This document shows, piece by piece, positions 1 through 6,834 of a stretch of DNA of 7,722 nt; positions within the stretch are counted from its first letter, which is position 1, and each line of letters begins with the position of its first letter. The stretch spans positions 1-7,722 of the forward strand of contig MFJZ01000024.1 of the NCBI GenBank assembly GCA_001781025.1, written 5' to 3'. A model generated the notes under the pieces. That model saw only the letters and a program-made list of their open reading frames with translations. It was not told the DNA's origin and ran no database searches. The position numbers were made by a program, and so were the translations under genes. The DNA comes from Candidatus Gottesmanbacteria bacterium RIFCSPLOWO2_01_FULL_49_10. Its GTDB lineage: Bacteria; Patescibacteriota; Microgenomatia; UBA10105; UBA927.

Positions 1-306
1 CATCATATTGACGCAACGGTCGTCAGCATGCACACCCTCAAGCCGATCGACGGCGGGCTCATCCGATCGCTTGCAAGAAAACACATCCCCCTGGTGACGG
101 TTGAGGAGCATTTTGTGATCGGCGGATTGGGGGCAGCGGTGGCAGAGTGTTTGTCAGAGGAAAAAGCGACGGGAGGACTCCTGCGGATTGGCGTCGGGGA
201 TACCTTCGTATACTATAGCGGGAGCCACGTCTATGTTCGGGAGAAAATCGGACTTTCACCGGAAGGGATCGCCCTAAAAATTCGCCGTTTCCTCTCTCTA
301 TCATGA
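1..306 (+). CDS. Transketolase, C-terminal subunit (3' end only)
   Basis: The 5' end lies outside the window; 101 codons remain, ending in TGA. Visible family signatures are the 'TLKPID' stretch (residues 12-17 of the fragment), the 'TVEEH' segment (33-37) and the glycine-rich 'IGGLGAAVAE' segment (40-49), followed by 'IGVGDTF'. These match the C-terminal domain of transketolase/DXS-type thiamine-diphosphate enzymes. It is probably the C-terminal half of a two-subunit transketolase, which moves two-carbon ketol units between sugar phosphates in the cytoplasm; the partner N-terminal subunit would lie to the left, unseen. A single-chain transketolase cannot be excluded from the tail alone. The stop overlaps the start of the next glycosyltransferase (ATGA, 303-306), so the gene is part of a glycan operon rather than a stand-alone pentose-phosphate locus. 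Confidence 0.85.
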   Translation, partial: HHIDATVVSMHTLKPIDGGLIRSLARKHIPLVTVEEHFVIGGLGAAVAECLSEEKATGGLLRIGVGDTFVYYSGSHVYVREKIGLSPEGIALKIRRFLSLS

Positions 307-1022
307 AAAACCCGGACCTTTCACTCATTCTCCCGGTTCATAATCAGGAAAAAATCATCGCACCTGTTTATCGGGATATTGTCCATATGCTGGATCGCTT
401 AAAGATTTCCTACGAGTGTATTCTTGTCGAAAACGGGTCTTCCGATGCTACGCTTGGGGTCCTTACCACCCTTGCCCGATCGTATCCTCATACACGCGTC
501 TATACTGCGCCAAAGGGGTACGGAAGCGCGGTACTAAGGGGACTCGGGGTTTCTCGCGGGGTATATGTCTCCTACATGCCTTCAGACGGACAGATTGATC
601 TGGGAGTATTTCCGATACTTTGGCAACTGGCAACATCAAGGAAATGGCAACTCGTGAAGATACAAAGAGCTACGCGGGAGTCCCTTTCCCGCAGCGCATG
701 TTCGTCGTTATTTTCTGCGATCGTCCGAACCCTGTTTCATACGAGTGTCACCGATATCAATGGGAGCCCGCGAATATTTCTGCGGAAATATGTTCCCGTT
801 CTTGATCTGGGATATCGTGATTCTTTTATCGACGCGGAATTTGCCGCAAAAGCACGGGTCTTGGGCTGGAACATCAAAGAAATTCCCATGCGTACGCTTC
901 CCCGGGTTGGCGGTACATCGACCAGGAGCTGGCGGACATTTATCGAGTTTTTCACCAATATCTGGCACTATAAAACAGGAAGCGCGTTTTCCGACTGGAA
1001 ACACCACGTTACTCACGCATGA
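303..1022 (+). CDS. Family 2 glycosyltransferase, DPM1-like (239 aa)
   Basis: A soluble GT-A fold enzyme of the polyprenol/dolichol-phosphate sugar synthase type. The N-terminal nucleotide-binding strand is 'LILPVHNQE' (residues 8-16). 'ENGSSD' (43-48) takes the place of the usual DDGS/T-D motif, 'KGYGSAVLRG' (71-80) is typical of DPM1 relatives, and 'SDGQID' (94-99) sits at the metal-binding DxD position. The first Asp of a DxD would be Pro93, which is odd. A later 'INGSPR' motif fits the acceptor side. No confident membrane helix is seen, only an amphipathic-looking aromatic segment near the C-terminus. The likely role is transfer of a sugar from a nucleotide sugar to a polyprenyl phosphate or lipid-linked acceptor at the inner face of the membrane; donor and acceptor cannot be read. 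The start is fixed by the ATGA overlap with the transketolase stop; no Shine-Dalgarno is visible, which suggests re-initiation. It also overlaps the next gene by ATGA. Confidence 0.85.
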   Translation: MKNPDLSLILPVHNQEKIIAPVYRDIVHMLDRLKISYECILVENGSSDATLGVLTTLARSYPHTRVYTAPKGYGSAVLRGLGVSRGVYVSYMPSDGQIDLGVFPILWQLATSRKWQLVKIQRATRESLSRSACSSLFSAIVRTLFHTSVTDINGSPRIFLRKYVPVLDLGYRDSFIDAEFAAKARVLGWNIKEIPMRTLPRVGGTSTRSWRTFIEFFTNIWHYKTGSAFSDWKHHVTHA

Positions 1023-1813
1023 GAAAGTTATCTTCGTCAAGCACGACCATCTATCTCATGCTGCCGATCTATAATGAGGCAGCAAGTATCGCCCATGTCA
1101 TAGAAGAGATTCGACGAGCTCTTTGGGGGTATCGGTATCGGATTATAGCCCTTGACGACGGGAGTACGGACCGGACACCGCATATCCTAAAAGACCTTAC
1201 CGAGAAGAAGAAAGACGTTGTTACGCTGCGGACTCCGGTAAATATGGGCATTGGTGCTGTGTTTAGTGTCGGAATTTCGTATGTCCTTGGGGTCTCCAAA
1301 AGTGGTGAGGATATCCTTATCATCATGGAAAGCGACCAGACGAGTACGACGAGTACGATCCGTCAACTGTCCGCGCGGGTAGGATCGGGCTTTGATGTCG
1401 TCATCGCATCCAGGTATTGTCCGGGTGGGGGATACGGCAACTTTCCCCTGGGCAGGCGCCTTTTTAGCTACAGTGCAAATATCCTCATGCGATTGTTTTT
1501 CCCATTGCCCAAAGTCGCCGACTATACAATCTTTTTTCGGGGCTATCGCGTGGGGATTCTTAAGCGCGCCGGGGAAGTGTATGGTCGATTCGGACTTATC
1601 CAGTCAAAGGGGTTTGTCGCAAATGCCGAACTCCTCGTCAAGCTGGCCCTCGTCGGCGCCCGAATCGGCGAAATCCCGTTCGTCTATGATTACGGGAAAA
1701 AACAGGGGGGCAGTAAGCTCTCGATTGTCCAAACGGTCAATGAGTATATCGTGACGCTTCTCTACCTGCGGCAGGTCAGAGGGAAGGTCAGCGCTCTCGC
1801 TCGTAGATCGTGA
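1019..1813 (+). CDS. Family 2 glycosyltransferase, DPM1-like (264 aa)
   Basis: A second GT-A enzyme in the same operon. Motifs in order: 'LPIYNE' (residues 15-20), 'DDGSTDRT' (46-53), 'NMGIGAV' (75-81), 'MESDQT' (103-108) at the DxD position (Glu-Ser-Asp rather than Asp-x-Asp), 'ASRYCPGGG' (130-138), 'DYTIFFRGYR' (168-177), and a late 'GEIPF...GGSKLS' segment typical of polyprenyl-phosphate mannosyl/glucosyl transferases. The length is normal for a DPM1-type catalytic domain without added membrane helices. It probably makes a lipid-phosphate sugar or extends a lipid-linked glycan in the cytoplasm. It differs clearly from its neighbour, so the pair is not a recent duplication. The start overlaps the preceding stop (ATGA, 1019-1022). 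Its last eight codons and stop overlap the end of the opposite-strand 561-aa gene. Confidence 0.87.
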   Translation: MRKLSSSSTTIYLMLPIYNEAASIAHVIEEIRRALWGYRYRIIALDDGSTDRTPHILKDLTEKKKDVVTLRTPVNMGIGAVFSVGISYVLGVSKSGEDILIIMESDQTSTTSTIRQLSARVGSGFDVVIASRYCPGGGYGNFPLGRRLFSYSANILMRLFFPLPKVADYTIFFRGYRVGILKRAGEVYGRFGLIQSKGFVANAELLVKLALVGARIGEIPFVYDYGKKQGGSKLSIVQTVNEYIVTLLYLRQVRGKVSALARRS

Positions 1814-3473
1814 ACTCCTCGTTGGTAAAGACCTTAGTAAATAAAGACTGGGGTAGGGAAACTGCGTGGTTTTGGGTGCCGAGGAGGATAAATCCGATAC
1901 GGTGGGCATTGAGAAACGTGACCGCTTCTTCCCCATAGATTGCGCCTGAGAAAAACTGTGAACGGAGTAGTTCCTTGGTATCGCTATAGAGCGTGTGGAC
2001 GGGGTGGCCGGTAAAAACAATTTTATCGGCAAAAACCGGCACGAGAATCTCAATACGGTCCGTGCTGTCCACCAAAACCACCGGATAGTTTGGATTTGTT
2101 GGTAGACCCCCTAGTGCTAAAAGCGTGTCGCTGACCGTTTTGGGAACATGATTGTACCGGGTATCCATGAGGAGGTTGGGGTTCGTTTTGGGGTCAATAC
2201 GGGCTTGAATCTGGATGATATAGGAGGGGAGGGTAAAGAGGATATACAGACCCAGAAGAGATATACATACCAATCGAGATGAAACCGCTTTGCCAAACAC
2301 GTGTTTTATTTTTTGGGTGAGTACTATCATTCCGGTTGTTGCCAGAATCCAAAGTCCGGTGTAGGAGGCAGGGTGAAGGTAGCGCACTGGTGTTGTGCCC
2401 AGGAGTTTTGGAATCGGCGAAAAGAAGAGGAGGATCGAGCTTATTGCGTAGAAAAAAAGGAGGATTGGCAGCGGTTTGCCCTTCCTCAGGATTGGGATTA
2501 TCCCAAAAGGGATATATACCCCGCTTATCCCAAGGGCGATCAGGAAATGTACAGCACTGGTGTCGACATACTGGGAAAGCTCCCAGATTTTTCCTACCGC
2601 AAAGACGGTTTCGGAGAACTCTCTGTTGGTCAGCCACGCGGCGGGAAGTGCGACGAGACCCATCACCACGAGTGTTAGGAGGTGGGACCAATCCAATTTT
2701 TTTTGATATACGATCGCAAAAAGCGTGGTCGACGTCGCTCCGATTAAAAAGACGAGCATTTGGACCGGGGACGCGGTGGTTCCTAGGACTGTAAGCGATA
2801 TAAGGCTCAGATATCGCCAATAATTTTTCGCGATAAAATCTCTGACATGCGCCTGTTTTGTATTCTCAAGCGTACCTCCGTAGATGATACAGAGAGCGAG
2901 GTAGAGGATGGTCTGGAAGACTTGGTGCGGGACGCCTCCGTAGCGGTTAAACGCCGGGTTTGGTGAGAACCAGAGAAGATCCGGAAGCCGGAGCGCTTTT
3001 TCCCTCAAGAGTACCTGGAAATCAAGAAACGGTGAGGCGGTGATCGAGATAAGGAGCGCTGTATACCGATGATATCGATTTGTGGGGAATACGCGCCGGA
3101 TGAGGGCATAGGTTAGGAGCATTGACACCATGACGAGGACAAAAAGGGCGATGTTGTATGTGGCAAACGGCGAGATACCAACGAGGTACCCGAGCCTTCC
3201 GAGTAGTGCGTTGAACCAGTAGATCCACGTCGGCGCCACGGGTTCGTTCGTGAATCGGTGATAATAGAGGAGGCTGCCGCGTGCCCCTTCTACCATTTGG
3301 GCAACATAGAGGAAGTAGTCCGCAAAATAATGTGCGATGCCGGTGAAGACGAACCCGGGGCGGTTTGCGACCCACTGGATGATGACATGGAGCTGGTTTA
3401 GGATCGCGACCGCAATGGCAACGGATCCTATGAAAATCCGTTCGCGAGAGAAATAGTCTGTAAATCGCTTCAT
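1788..3473 (-). CDS. Large multi-pass membrane protein, GT-C glycosyltransferase-like (561 aa)
   Basis: A polytopic membrane protein with about ten or more hydrophobic helices and a predicted extracytoplasmic C-terminal domain. TM1 covers about residues 13-32. The first outer loop carries 'HYFADYFLY' (48-56), then 'RFTNEP' (73-78) and 'IYWFNALLG' (84-92). Further landmarks are 'VPHQ' (181-184), 'SPIPK' (352-356) with Arg364, and, in the C-terminal domain, 'VPVF...TGHP..T...D.K' (478-500). An acidic residue in the first outer loop (Asp52), many helices and a soluble tail are the layout of GT-C enzymes that use lipid-phosphate sugars; assignment to GT-C is inference from layout, not from a recognised family. 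It is a paralog of the adjacent 536-aa protein. Its start overlaps that gene's stop (ATGA, 3470-3473) and has no clear ribosome site, so translation is probably coupled. The gene ends inside the 264-aa glycosyltransferase on the other strand. Confidence 0.8.
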   Translation of the reverse strand: MKRFTDYFSRERIFIGSVAIAVAILNQLHVIIQWVANRPGFVFTGIAHYFADYFLYVAQMVEGARGSLLYYHRFTNEPVAPTWIYWFNALLGRLGYLVGISPFATYNIALFVLVMVSMLLTYALIRRVFPTNRYHRYTALLISITASPFLDFQVLLREKALRLPDLLWFSPNPAFNRYGGVPHQVFQTILYLALCIIYGGTLENTKQAHVRDFIAKNYWRYLSLISLTVLGTTASPVQMLVFLIGATSTTLFAIVYQKKLDWSHLLTLVVMGLVALPAAWLTNREFSETVFAVGKIWELSQYVDTSAVHFLIALGISGVYIPFGIIPILRKGKPLPILLFFYAISSILLFFSPIPKLLGTTPVRYLHPASYTGLWILATTGMIVLTQKIKHVFGKAVSSRLVCISLLGLYILFTLPSYIIQIQARIDPKTNPNLLMDTRYNHVPKTVSDTLLALGGLPTNPNYPVVLVDSTDRIEILVPVFADKIVFTGHPVHTLYSDTKELLRSQFFSGAIYGEEAVTFLNAHRIGFILLGTQNHAVSLPQSLFTKVFTNEEFTIYERER

Positions 3474-5080
3474 GGTACTTCTAGTATGGCAGCCCCACTG
3501 GTTTTCCGAATGACACGGAGGAACGGATAGTACGTCTGAAATTGCTCGATACTTCCGTCAAGGCTCGTTACAAAAATATAGCGGATATGATTTTGACCAA
3601 GCCACGTTTTGGTATCCTCGGGATTTTGTACAAGCGAGAATATCTTCATGATTTCCTGATTTTTTCTATCCGCCTGGATTGTGGTGAGCGGATGCCCTGA
3701 GTAGCTCGTATGTCCGGAGAGTGCGGGGACAAAAAGATCCATATGTGTCGTGTGATTGGCGATGACGATATCGTCATACGGAAGAAGTGTTGACAGGGAG
3801 ACAAACCCATCATACATATCACGCGGAAGGTACACGAGGGGGCTCATTGTTTGATCTTTTGAGGAAATCTTTCTTGCTGTCTCCCATACGGCGGTTGGCG
3901 ATACGATGACCATGAACACGACGAGACAAACGATGATCATGCGTTGAGGTTTGACTGGTAGGTATTTCCCGACAAAACGCGCGATTGCCAACGACCCATG
4001 AGCTGCATACACTCCCCAGAAGACATACATACCCGGAAAAAGGATGCGCACATTGGCAACACCGAGATATTTTGGGATGGGCGAGAGAAAAATGCTGTAA
4101 CAGCCGACGATAAGGAGGAGTCCAAACCACCCAAGCGCATCAAGCGTTTTGAATTTACTGATGACGCCGATTACGGCAAATGGAACGATCGGGCCGATAG
4201 AAAGAATAAGAAACGGTAGTGTCGACTGGGTCTGCTGCATACTGTCCCAGTACTTGGAAAAGCTATGAGCCGGTTGAGACAGCTCGTGATTCATGAAGAG
4301 GAACAGAATAATCGCGACCGTCGTAACGCTTATAAGTTTTATCCATTGACCGGATGCAATACGGGATCTGTTGGTCATAATCGTTGCTATATGAGCAGGC
4401 CAAAGGAGGGCGACCAGAATGATTGCAATCATTGGATTGATGGTGGCAAGGAGTCCGACCGATATCACGGATCCGATCGTATACACGCGATTCATGTGGT
4501 GATGAGACGGTTTGGTAAAAATAAAGAGCATCGCAAGGGAGAAAAGTATGGTTTGCATGATCTGGTGCGGTACGCTACTTAGCCGATCAAACAGGAAGTG
4601 CGGGGTTTTCCACAGTTCAACCGGCCACCACCCCCTTTGACCATTACCTAGAGTGACGCTATTTAATACTGACGTAGAGAATGTTGCATAGATAAATGCC
4701 GATAGTGCCATCGTGGAATCGGGAAGTATGGTGGAGATGAGATAAAAGGTTAAGGTGAGTGCAATCACAGACAGGAGGATGACCGCGATGTTATAGGTGA
4801 GTATCGGAGAAAGTGAAATTGCGCCTCCGATTTTGCCGAGGAGTATGTTAAACCAGTAGATGATGCTGGGGTTTGTCGGTTCGCTCGTGTATCTATTTAC
4901 CGTGAGCCACGCACCGTGAGCCCCTTGGAAAAAGTGATTAATATAAAAAAAATAGTCTTCATAATAATGGACCGTCCCCAGATACACCATATCAGACGAT
5001 TTATTGAGGACGCCGTAAAAAAAGGGAAGCTGATTGAGTACTGTAAGGATTACGCTCAAGCTGATGACCGGGGTCCACAT
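3470..5080 (-). CDS. Large multi-pass membrane protein, GT-C glycosyltransferase-like paralog (536 aa)
   Basis: The upstream member of a tandem pair. It aligns without gaps to the 561-aa protein over the first hundred residues, offset by ten. Shared landmarks are 'NQL' (16-18), 'HYYEDYFFY' (38-46), 'RYTSEP' (63-68), 'IYWFNILLG' (74-82), 'SP..TYNIA' (91-99), 'LW.TP...F.R...VPHQ' (156-173), 'SPIPK' (333-337) with Arg345, and 'SGHP..T...D.K' (461-473) in the soluble C-terminal domain. Hydrophobic helices fill most of residues 1-400. Asp42 in the first outer loop is the best candidate catalytic base by analogy with GT-C enzymes; this is inference. The likely role is sugar transfer from a polyprenyl-phosphate donor on the outer membrane face, perhaps with the 561-aa partner. 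The ATG at 5078-5080 starts just before TM1. No Shine-Dalgarno precedes it; a weak -10-like TACACT lies six bases upstream. Confidence 0.8.
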   Translation of the reverse strand: MWTPVISLSVILTVLNQLPFFYGVLNKSSDMVYLGTVHYYEDYFFYINHFFQGAHGAWLTVNRYTSEPTNPSIIYWFNILLGKIGGAISLSPILTYNIAVILLSVIALTLTFYLISTILPDSTMALSAFIYATFSTSVLNSVTLGNGQRGWWPVELWKTPHFLFDRLSSVPHQIMQTILFSLAMLFIFTKPSHHHMNRVYTIGSVISVGLLATINPMIAIILVALLWPAHIATIMTNRSRIASGQWIKLISVTTVAIILFLFMNHELSQPAHSFSKYWDSMQQTQSTLPFLILSIGPIVPFAVIGVISKFKTLDALGWFGLLLIVGCYSIFLSPIPKYLGVANVRILFPGMYVFWGVYAAHGSLAIARFVGKYLPVKPQRMIIVCLVVFMVIVSPTAVWETARKISSKDQTMSPLVYLPRDMYDGFVSLSTLLPYDDIVIANHTTHMDLFVPALSGHTSYSGHPLTTIQADRKNQEIMKIFSLVQNPEDTKTWLGQNHIRYIFVTSLDGSIEQFQTYYPFLRVIRKTSGAAILEVP

Positions 5081-5086
5081 GCTGAC

Positions 5087-5092
5087 AGTGTA
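5087..5092 (-). promoter_or_regulatory. Weak candidate -10 box before the 536-aa gene
   Basis: TACACT on the - strand matches four of six TATAAT positions and ends six bases before the ATG at 5080. There is no good -35 at 16-18 bp. If used it would give a leaderless or near-leaderless transcript. The rest of the 61-bp gap (5081-5141) shows no ribosome site or terminator. Transcription may simply continue from the 388-aa gene. Confidence 0.2.
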
Positions 5093-5141
5093 TCACGGGA
5101 TAGGATCCTTGAGGCGAGAGAGATAGACGCCTTGGCTTGGT

Positions 5142-5423
5142 TCAAATGAATTTTGAAAATATTGCTGCAAGGATTTGTGCATCAAATAAATAGATGATCG
5201 GTAATCCGGGAGCGAGTAACCGGCCAAATTCTCCACTGCCATAGAACATGTTTGTCGTAAGTTGTGTAAAGATAATTAACCCTATGAGCAGTGCATGATT
5301 TTTATATTTCGCAGATTTTAAAACGACAATACTTCCTATTGTTCCAAAAGCATAGAGGAGATATTGGATATATCGGTACATCATGAGTAAACTTTCAAAA
5401 AAAGGAGCAAATTTTTTTCGCAT
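5142..5423 (-). CDS. Small membrane protein, probable C-terminal remnant of a larger gene (93 aa)
   Basis: Not recognised as a known family. From the ATG at 5421-5423 it encodes a basic, aromatic N-terminus ('MRKKFAPFFESLLMMYRY'), a hydrophobic segment (about residues 18-36), a second one (about 44-58), then 'GEFGRLLAPGLPIIYLFDAQ' and a last hydrophobic stretch. The 'R-LL-P' pattern resembles the late-helix region of polytopic sugar transferases. The same frame stays open upstream of the ATG into the 388-aa gene, and the codons just before it read plausibly as protein ('FIGTDVNSTAYFS'), so the ATG may be internal to a once longer gene. No Shine-Dalgarno is seen. G+C counted by hand is about one third for 5281-5460, far below the neighbouring 388-aa gene. 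It may be a decayed tail, or a real small membrane protein expressed with the operon. Confidence 0.5.
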   Translation of the reverse strand: MRKKFAPFFESLLMMYRYIQYLLYAFGTIGSIVVLKSAKYKNHALLIGLIIFTQLTTNMFYGSGEFGRLLAPGLPIIYLFDAQILAAIFSKFI

Positions 5424-5443
5424 AGAAAAATATGCTGTGGAGT

Positions 5444-6610
5444 TTACATCGGTTCCAATAAACCAAACGCAAAGGAAGAAAACGCTAGTTGAGAGCCCGT
5501 TATCACAAGCGCGATGCCAACGATAACCTCACGAATTGCCGAGAGTTCGCCCAATCCGCTTCCGATCCAGGCGACCAGGACGACGCTAATAAGACCGAGG
5601 CCTCCCGCGACAAGGACGAGTCCCGCAAAGAGCAACCGCTCAACGGTGACGCGAGAGAGTATCGCGTTGCCCAAGGCACCTCCCGGAACACCCAAAACCT
5701 TTTGCGTATACAGCCGGGAAAGAATCCCAAGGAGTGTTACCGTGATGCCGAGATTTGCGATAAGTGTCCCGACCGTCATGGTGTGAATGTCCAAATACAC
5801 GCCGCCGATTGCGAATTTTCCGGGTAAAAGGATGATACTCAGAGAAAACCCGAGTAACGTGAGGAGTATCCCCGGTACGATCAGGGCAAATGTCGGTGCA
5901 TAGAGAATCATGCATTTGACGTGTCGCCAGGCGTCTTTAAGCGGTATGAGCTTGGATGTGCCTGTTCGCCTGGAGTAGACAATAGGAATTTCCGTGATGC
6001 GCAAATTGTGAAGCTTTGCTTTCATAAGCATCTCTGAGGCAAACTCCATGCCGCGGCTAACGAGATTCATGGTATTCCAGGATTTTCGTGTGAACGCGCG
6101 CATGCCGGTGTGTGCGTCGGTGACGCGCGTGCCATAGGTAAAGTTGAGGAGTCCTGTTAGGATCGGATTACCCACATATCGATGGAGGAATGGCATGGCG
6201 CCGGGTTTAATATTCCCGCTAAATCTGGATCCCAGGACGAGGTCAAAACCCCGCTCCAGTCGATCAATGAACGCACCAATATTGCCCAGGTCATAGGTCC
6301 CGTCGCTATCGGCGATCATGATATACGACCCTCGGGATGCCGCAATACCTGCCTGGTAGACGGCGCCATACCCTCGGGTTGGGACAAGGACTATTGTTGC
6401 TCCCGCATTTCTCGCGATCTCTACCGATTTATCTGTAGAGCCGTTATCGGCGAGGATAATTTCTCCGGAAAAACCCTGGCGACCGAGTTTCTTGAGGCTC
6501 AGTTTTGCCTGGAGGATACACCGCCCCACCGTCCGTTCTTCATTGAGACACGGCATGACGATCGATATGGTGCGTTTCGTCGCTCGCATAAAAAGCTCAT
6601 CAGACCTCAT
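5444..6610 (-). CDS. Polyprenyl-phosphate sugar synthase (GT2) with four C-terminal membrane helices (388 aa)
   Basis: The N-terminal GT-A domain carries 'IVMPCLNEE' (17-25), 'DNGSTD' (55-60), 'TRGYGAVYQAG' (78-88), a full DxD in 'DSDGTYD' (101-107), 'LGSRF' (126-130), 'FLHRYVGNP' (141-149) and the 'VTDAHTGMRAF' acceptor motif. Four hydrophobic helices follow, at about residues 232-255, 272-295, 318-345 and 355-385. This is the standard layout of DPM1/dolichol-P-glucose-synthase-like enzymes that transfer a sugar from a nucleotide sugar to polyprenyl phosphate at the inner membrane face. It is the most confidently active transferase here and the natural donor-maker for the downstream GT-C-like pair. 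The first ATG (6610) is chosen because a tiny upstream frame ends there as TAATG; Met8 (6589) is the alternative. The tail ends abruptly in 'GLLEPM' exactly where composition drops, so the native last few residues may have been lost. Confidence 0.9.
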   Translation of the reverse strand: MRSDELFMRATKRTISIVMPCLNEERTVGRCILQAKLSLKKLGRQGFSGEIILADNGSTDKSVEIARNAGATIVLVPTRGYGAVYQAGIAASRGSYIMIADSDGTYDLGNIGAFIDRLERGFDLVLGSRFSGNIKPGAMPFLHRYVGNPILTGLLNFTYGTRVTDAHTGMRAFTRKSWNTMNLVSRGMEFASEMLMKAKLHNLRITEIPIVYSRRTGTSKLIPLKDAWRHVKCMILYAPTFALIVPGILLTLLGFSLSIILLPGKFAIGGVYLDIHTMTVGTLIANLGITVTLLGILSRLYTQKVLGVPGGALGNAILSRVTVERLLFAGLVLVAGGLGLISVVLVAWIGSGLGELSAIREVIVGIALVITGSQLAFSSFAFGLLEPM

Positions 6611-6651
6611 TAGACTTTATCTCTTCGGGTCCTGCCGCGCGACAGTCCCAT
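6610..6651 (-). CDS. Possible 13-codon leader peptide before the 388-aa gene
   Basis: On the - strand an ATG at 6649-6651 opens a frame for MGLSRGRTRRDKV, and its TAA shares a base with the ATG of the 388-aa gene (TAATG). A purine-rich GGAGGGG (6661-6667) lies nine bases before the ATG, the best Shine-Dalgarno match I noticed in the window. That motif falls in the loop of the inverted repeat and the ATG in its stem, which would allow translation-dependent control. The frame is also open further upstream, so it may be chance. Confidence 0.22.
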   Translation of the reverse strand: MGLSRGRTRRDKV

Positions 6652-6697
6652 CGCCGGGGTCCCCTCCGTGGGTGGCGATGGGGCTCCCCGTCGCGCG
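6636..6697. repeat. 62-bp interrupted inverted repeat (GC-rich hairpin)
   Basis: The outer arms CGCGCGAC (6636-6643) and GTCGCGCG (6690-6697) are exactly complementary. The inner arms 6644-6655 and 6674-6685 pair over 12 positions; 11 are Watson-Crick and one is T/G, a wobble in + strand RNA and a mismatch in - strand RNA. A CCCC bulge (6686-6689) separates the stems, and the loop is 18 nt. There is no adjacent T-run in either direction, so it is not a standard terminator. It lies in the predicted leader of the 388-aa gene. It could be a leader structure, an operator or a REP-like element. Confidence 0.6.
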
Positions 6698-6759
6698 TCA
6701 CCCATGCGTTTTTCTCTGTCGTCACGGGTTTTGAAATGGTTCTCTGTTTGACCGTGTCG

Positions 6760-6789
6760 ATTATACTCTTCACACCCTGCCCTTGCGAA
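6760..6789 (-). promoter_or_regulatory. Sigma70-like promoter for the 388-aa gene operon
   Basis: On the - strand a perfect TATAAT (6760-6765) follows a four-of-six -35, TTCGCA (6784-6789), with an 18-bp spacer. Transcription would begin near 6753 and give a leader of about 140 nt that contains the inverted repeat. No other promoter of this quality was noticed for the - strand genes. Confidence 0.5.
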
Positions 6790-6799
6790 GTCGTCGGTG

Positions 6800-6830
6800 T
6801 TTGGATACACTTTGTTGATTCGTATAAAAT
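6800..6830 (+). promoter_or_regulatory. Promoter of the carbamoyltransferase gene, probably leaderless
   Basis: TATAAA within TATAAAAT (6823-6830) ends four bases before the ATG at 6835; a weak -35, TTGGAT, lies at 6801-6806 with a 16-bp spacer. Normal -10 spacing would put the transcript start at or next to the start codon, which leaves no room for a ribosome site. It is arranged divergently with the - strand promoter. Confidence 0.4.
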
Positions 6831-6834
6831 AATT

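Noticed and set aside
2007..2040. GCCGGT...ACCGGC inverted repeat with A/T-rich loop, possible terminator for the + strand operon
   Set aside because: It has only 6-bp arms with a 22-nt loop and no T-run, and it lies within the 561-aa coding sequence, where it encodes the conserved GHP region; chance pairing is likely.
1604..2053. 149-codon - strand frame across the convergent junction
   Set aside because: Both flanking genes in other frames show strong family or paralog conservation over this DNA; this frame has none.
5397..5418. A7 and T7 runs in the 93-aa gene as a programmed frameshift or phase-variation tract
   Set aside because: The tracts fall in an AT-rich stretch and encode ordinary Lys/Phe codons; no alternative frame continues a meaningful protein across them.
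6636..6713. Hairpin plus TTTTT (6709-6713) as a + strand terminator
   Set aside because: The T-run starts 12 bases after the stem and no + strand gene ends just upstream.
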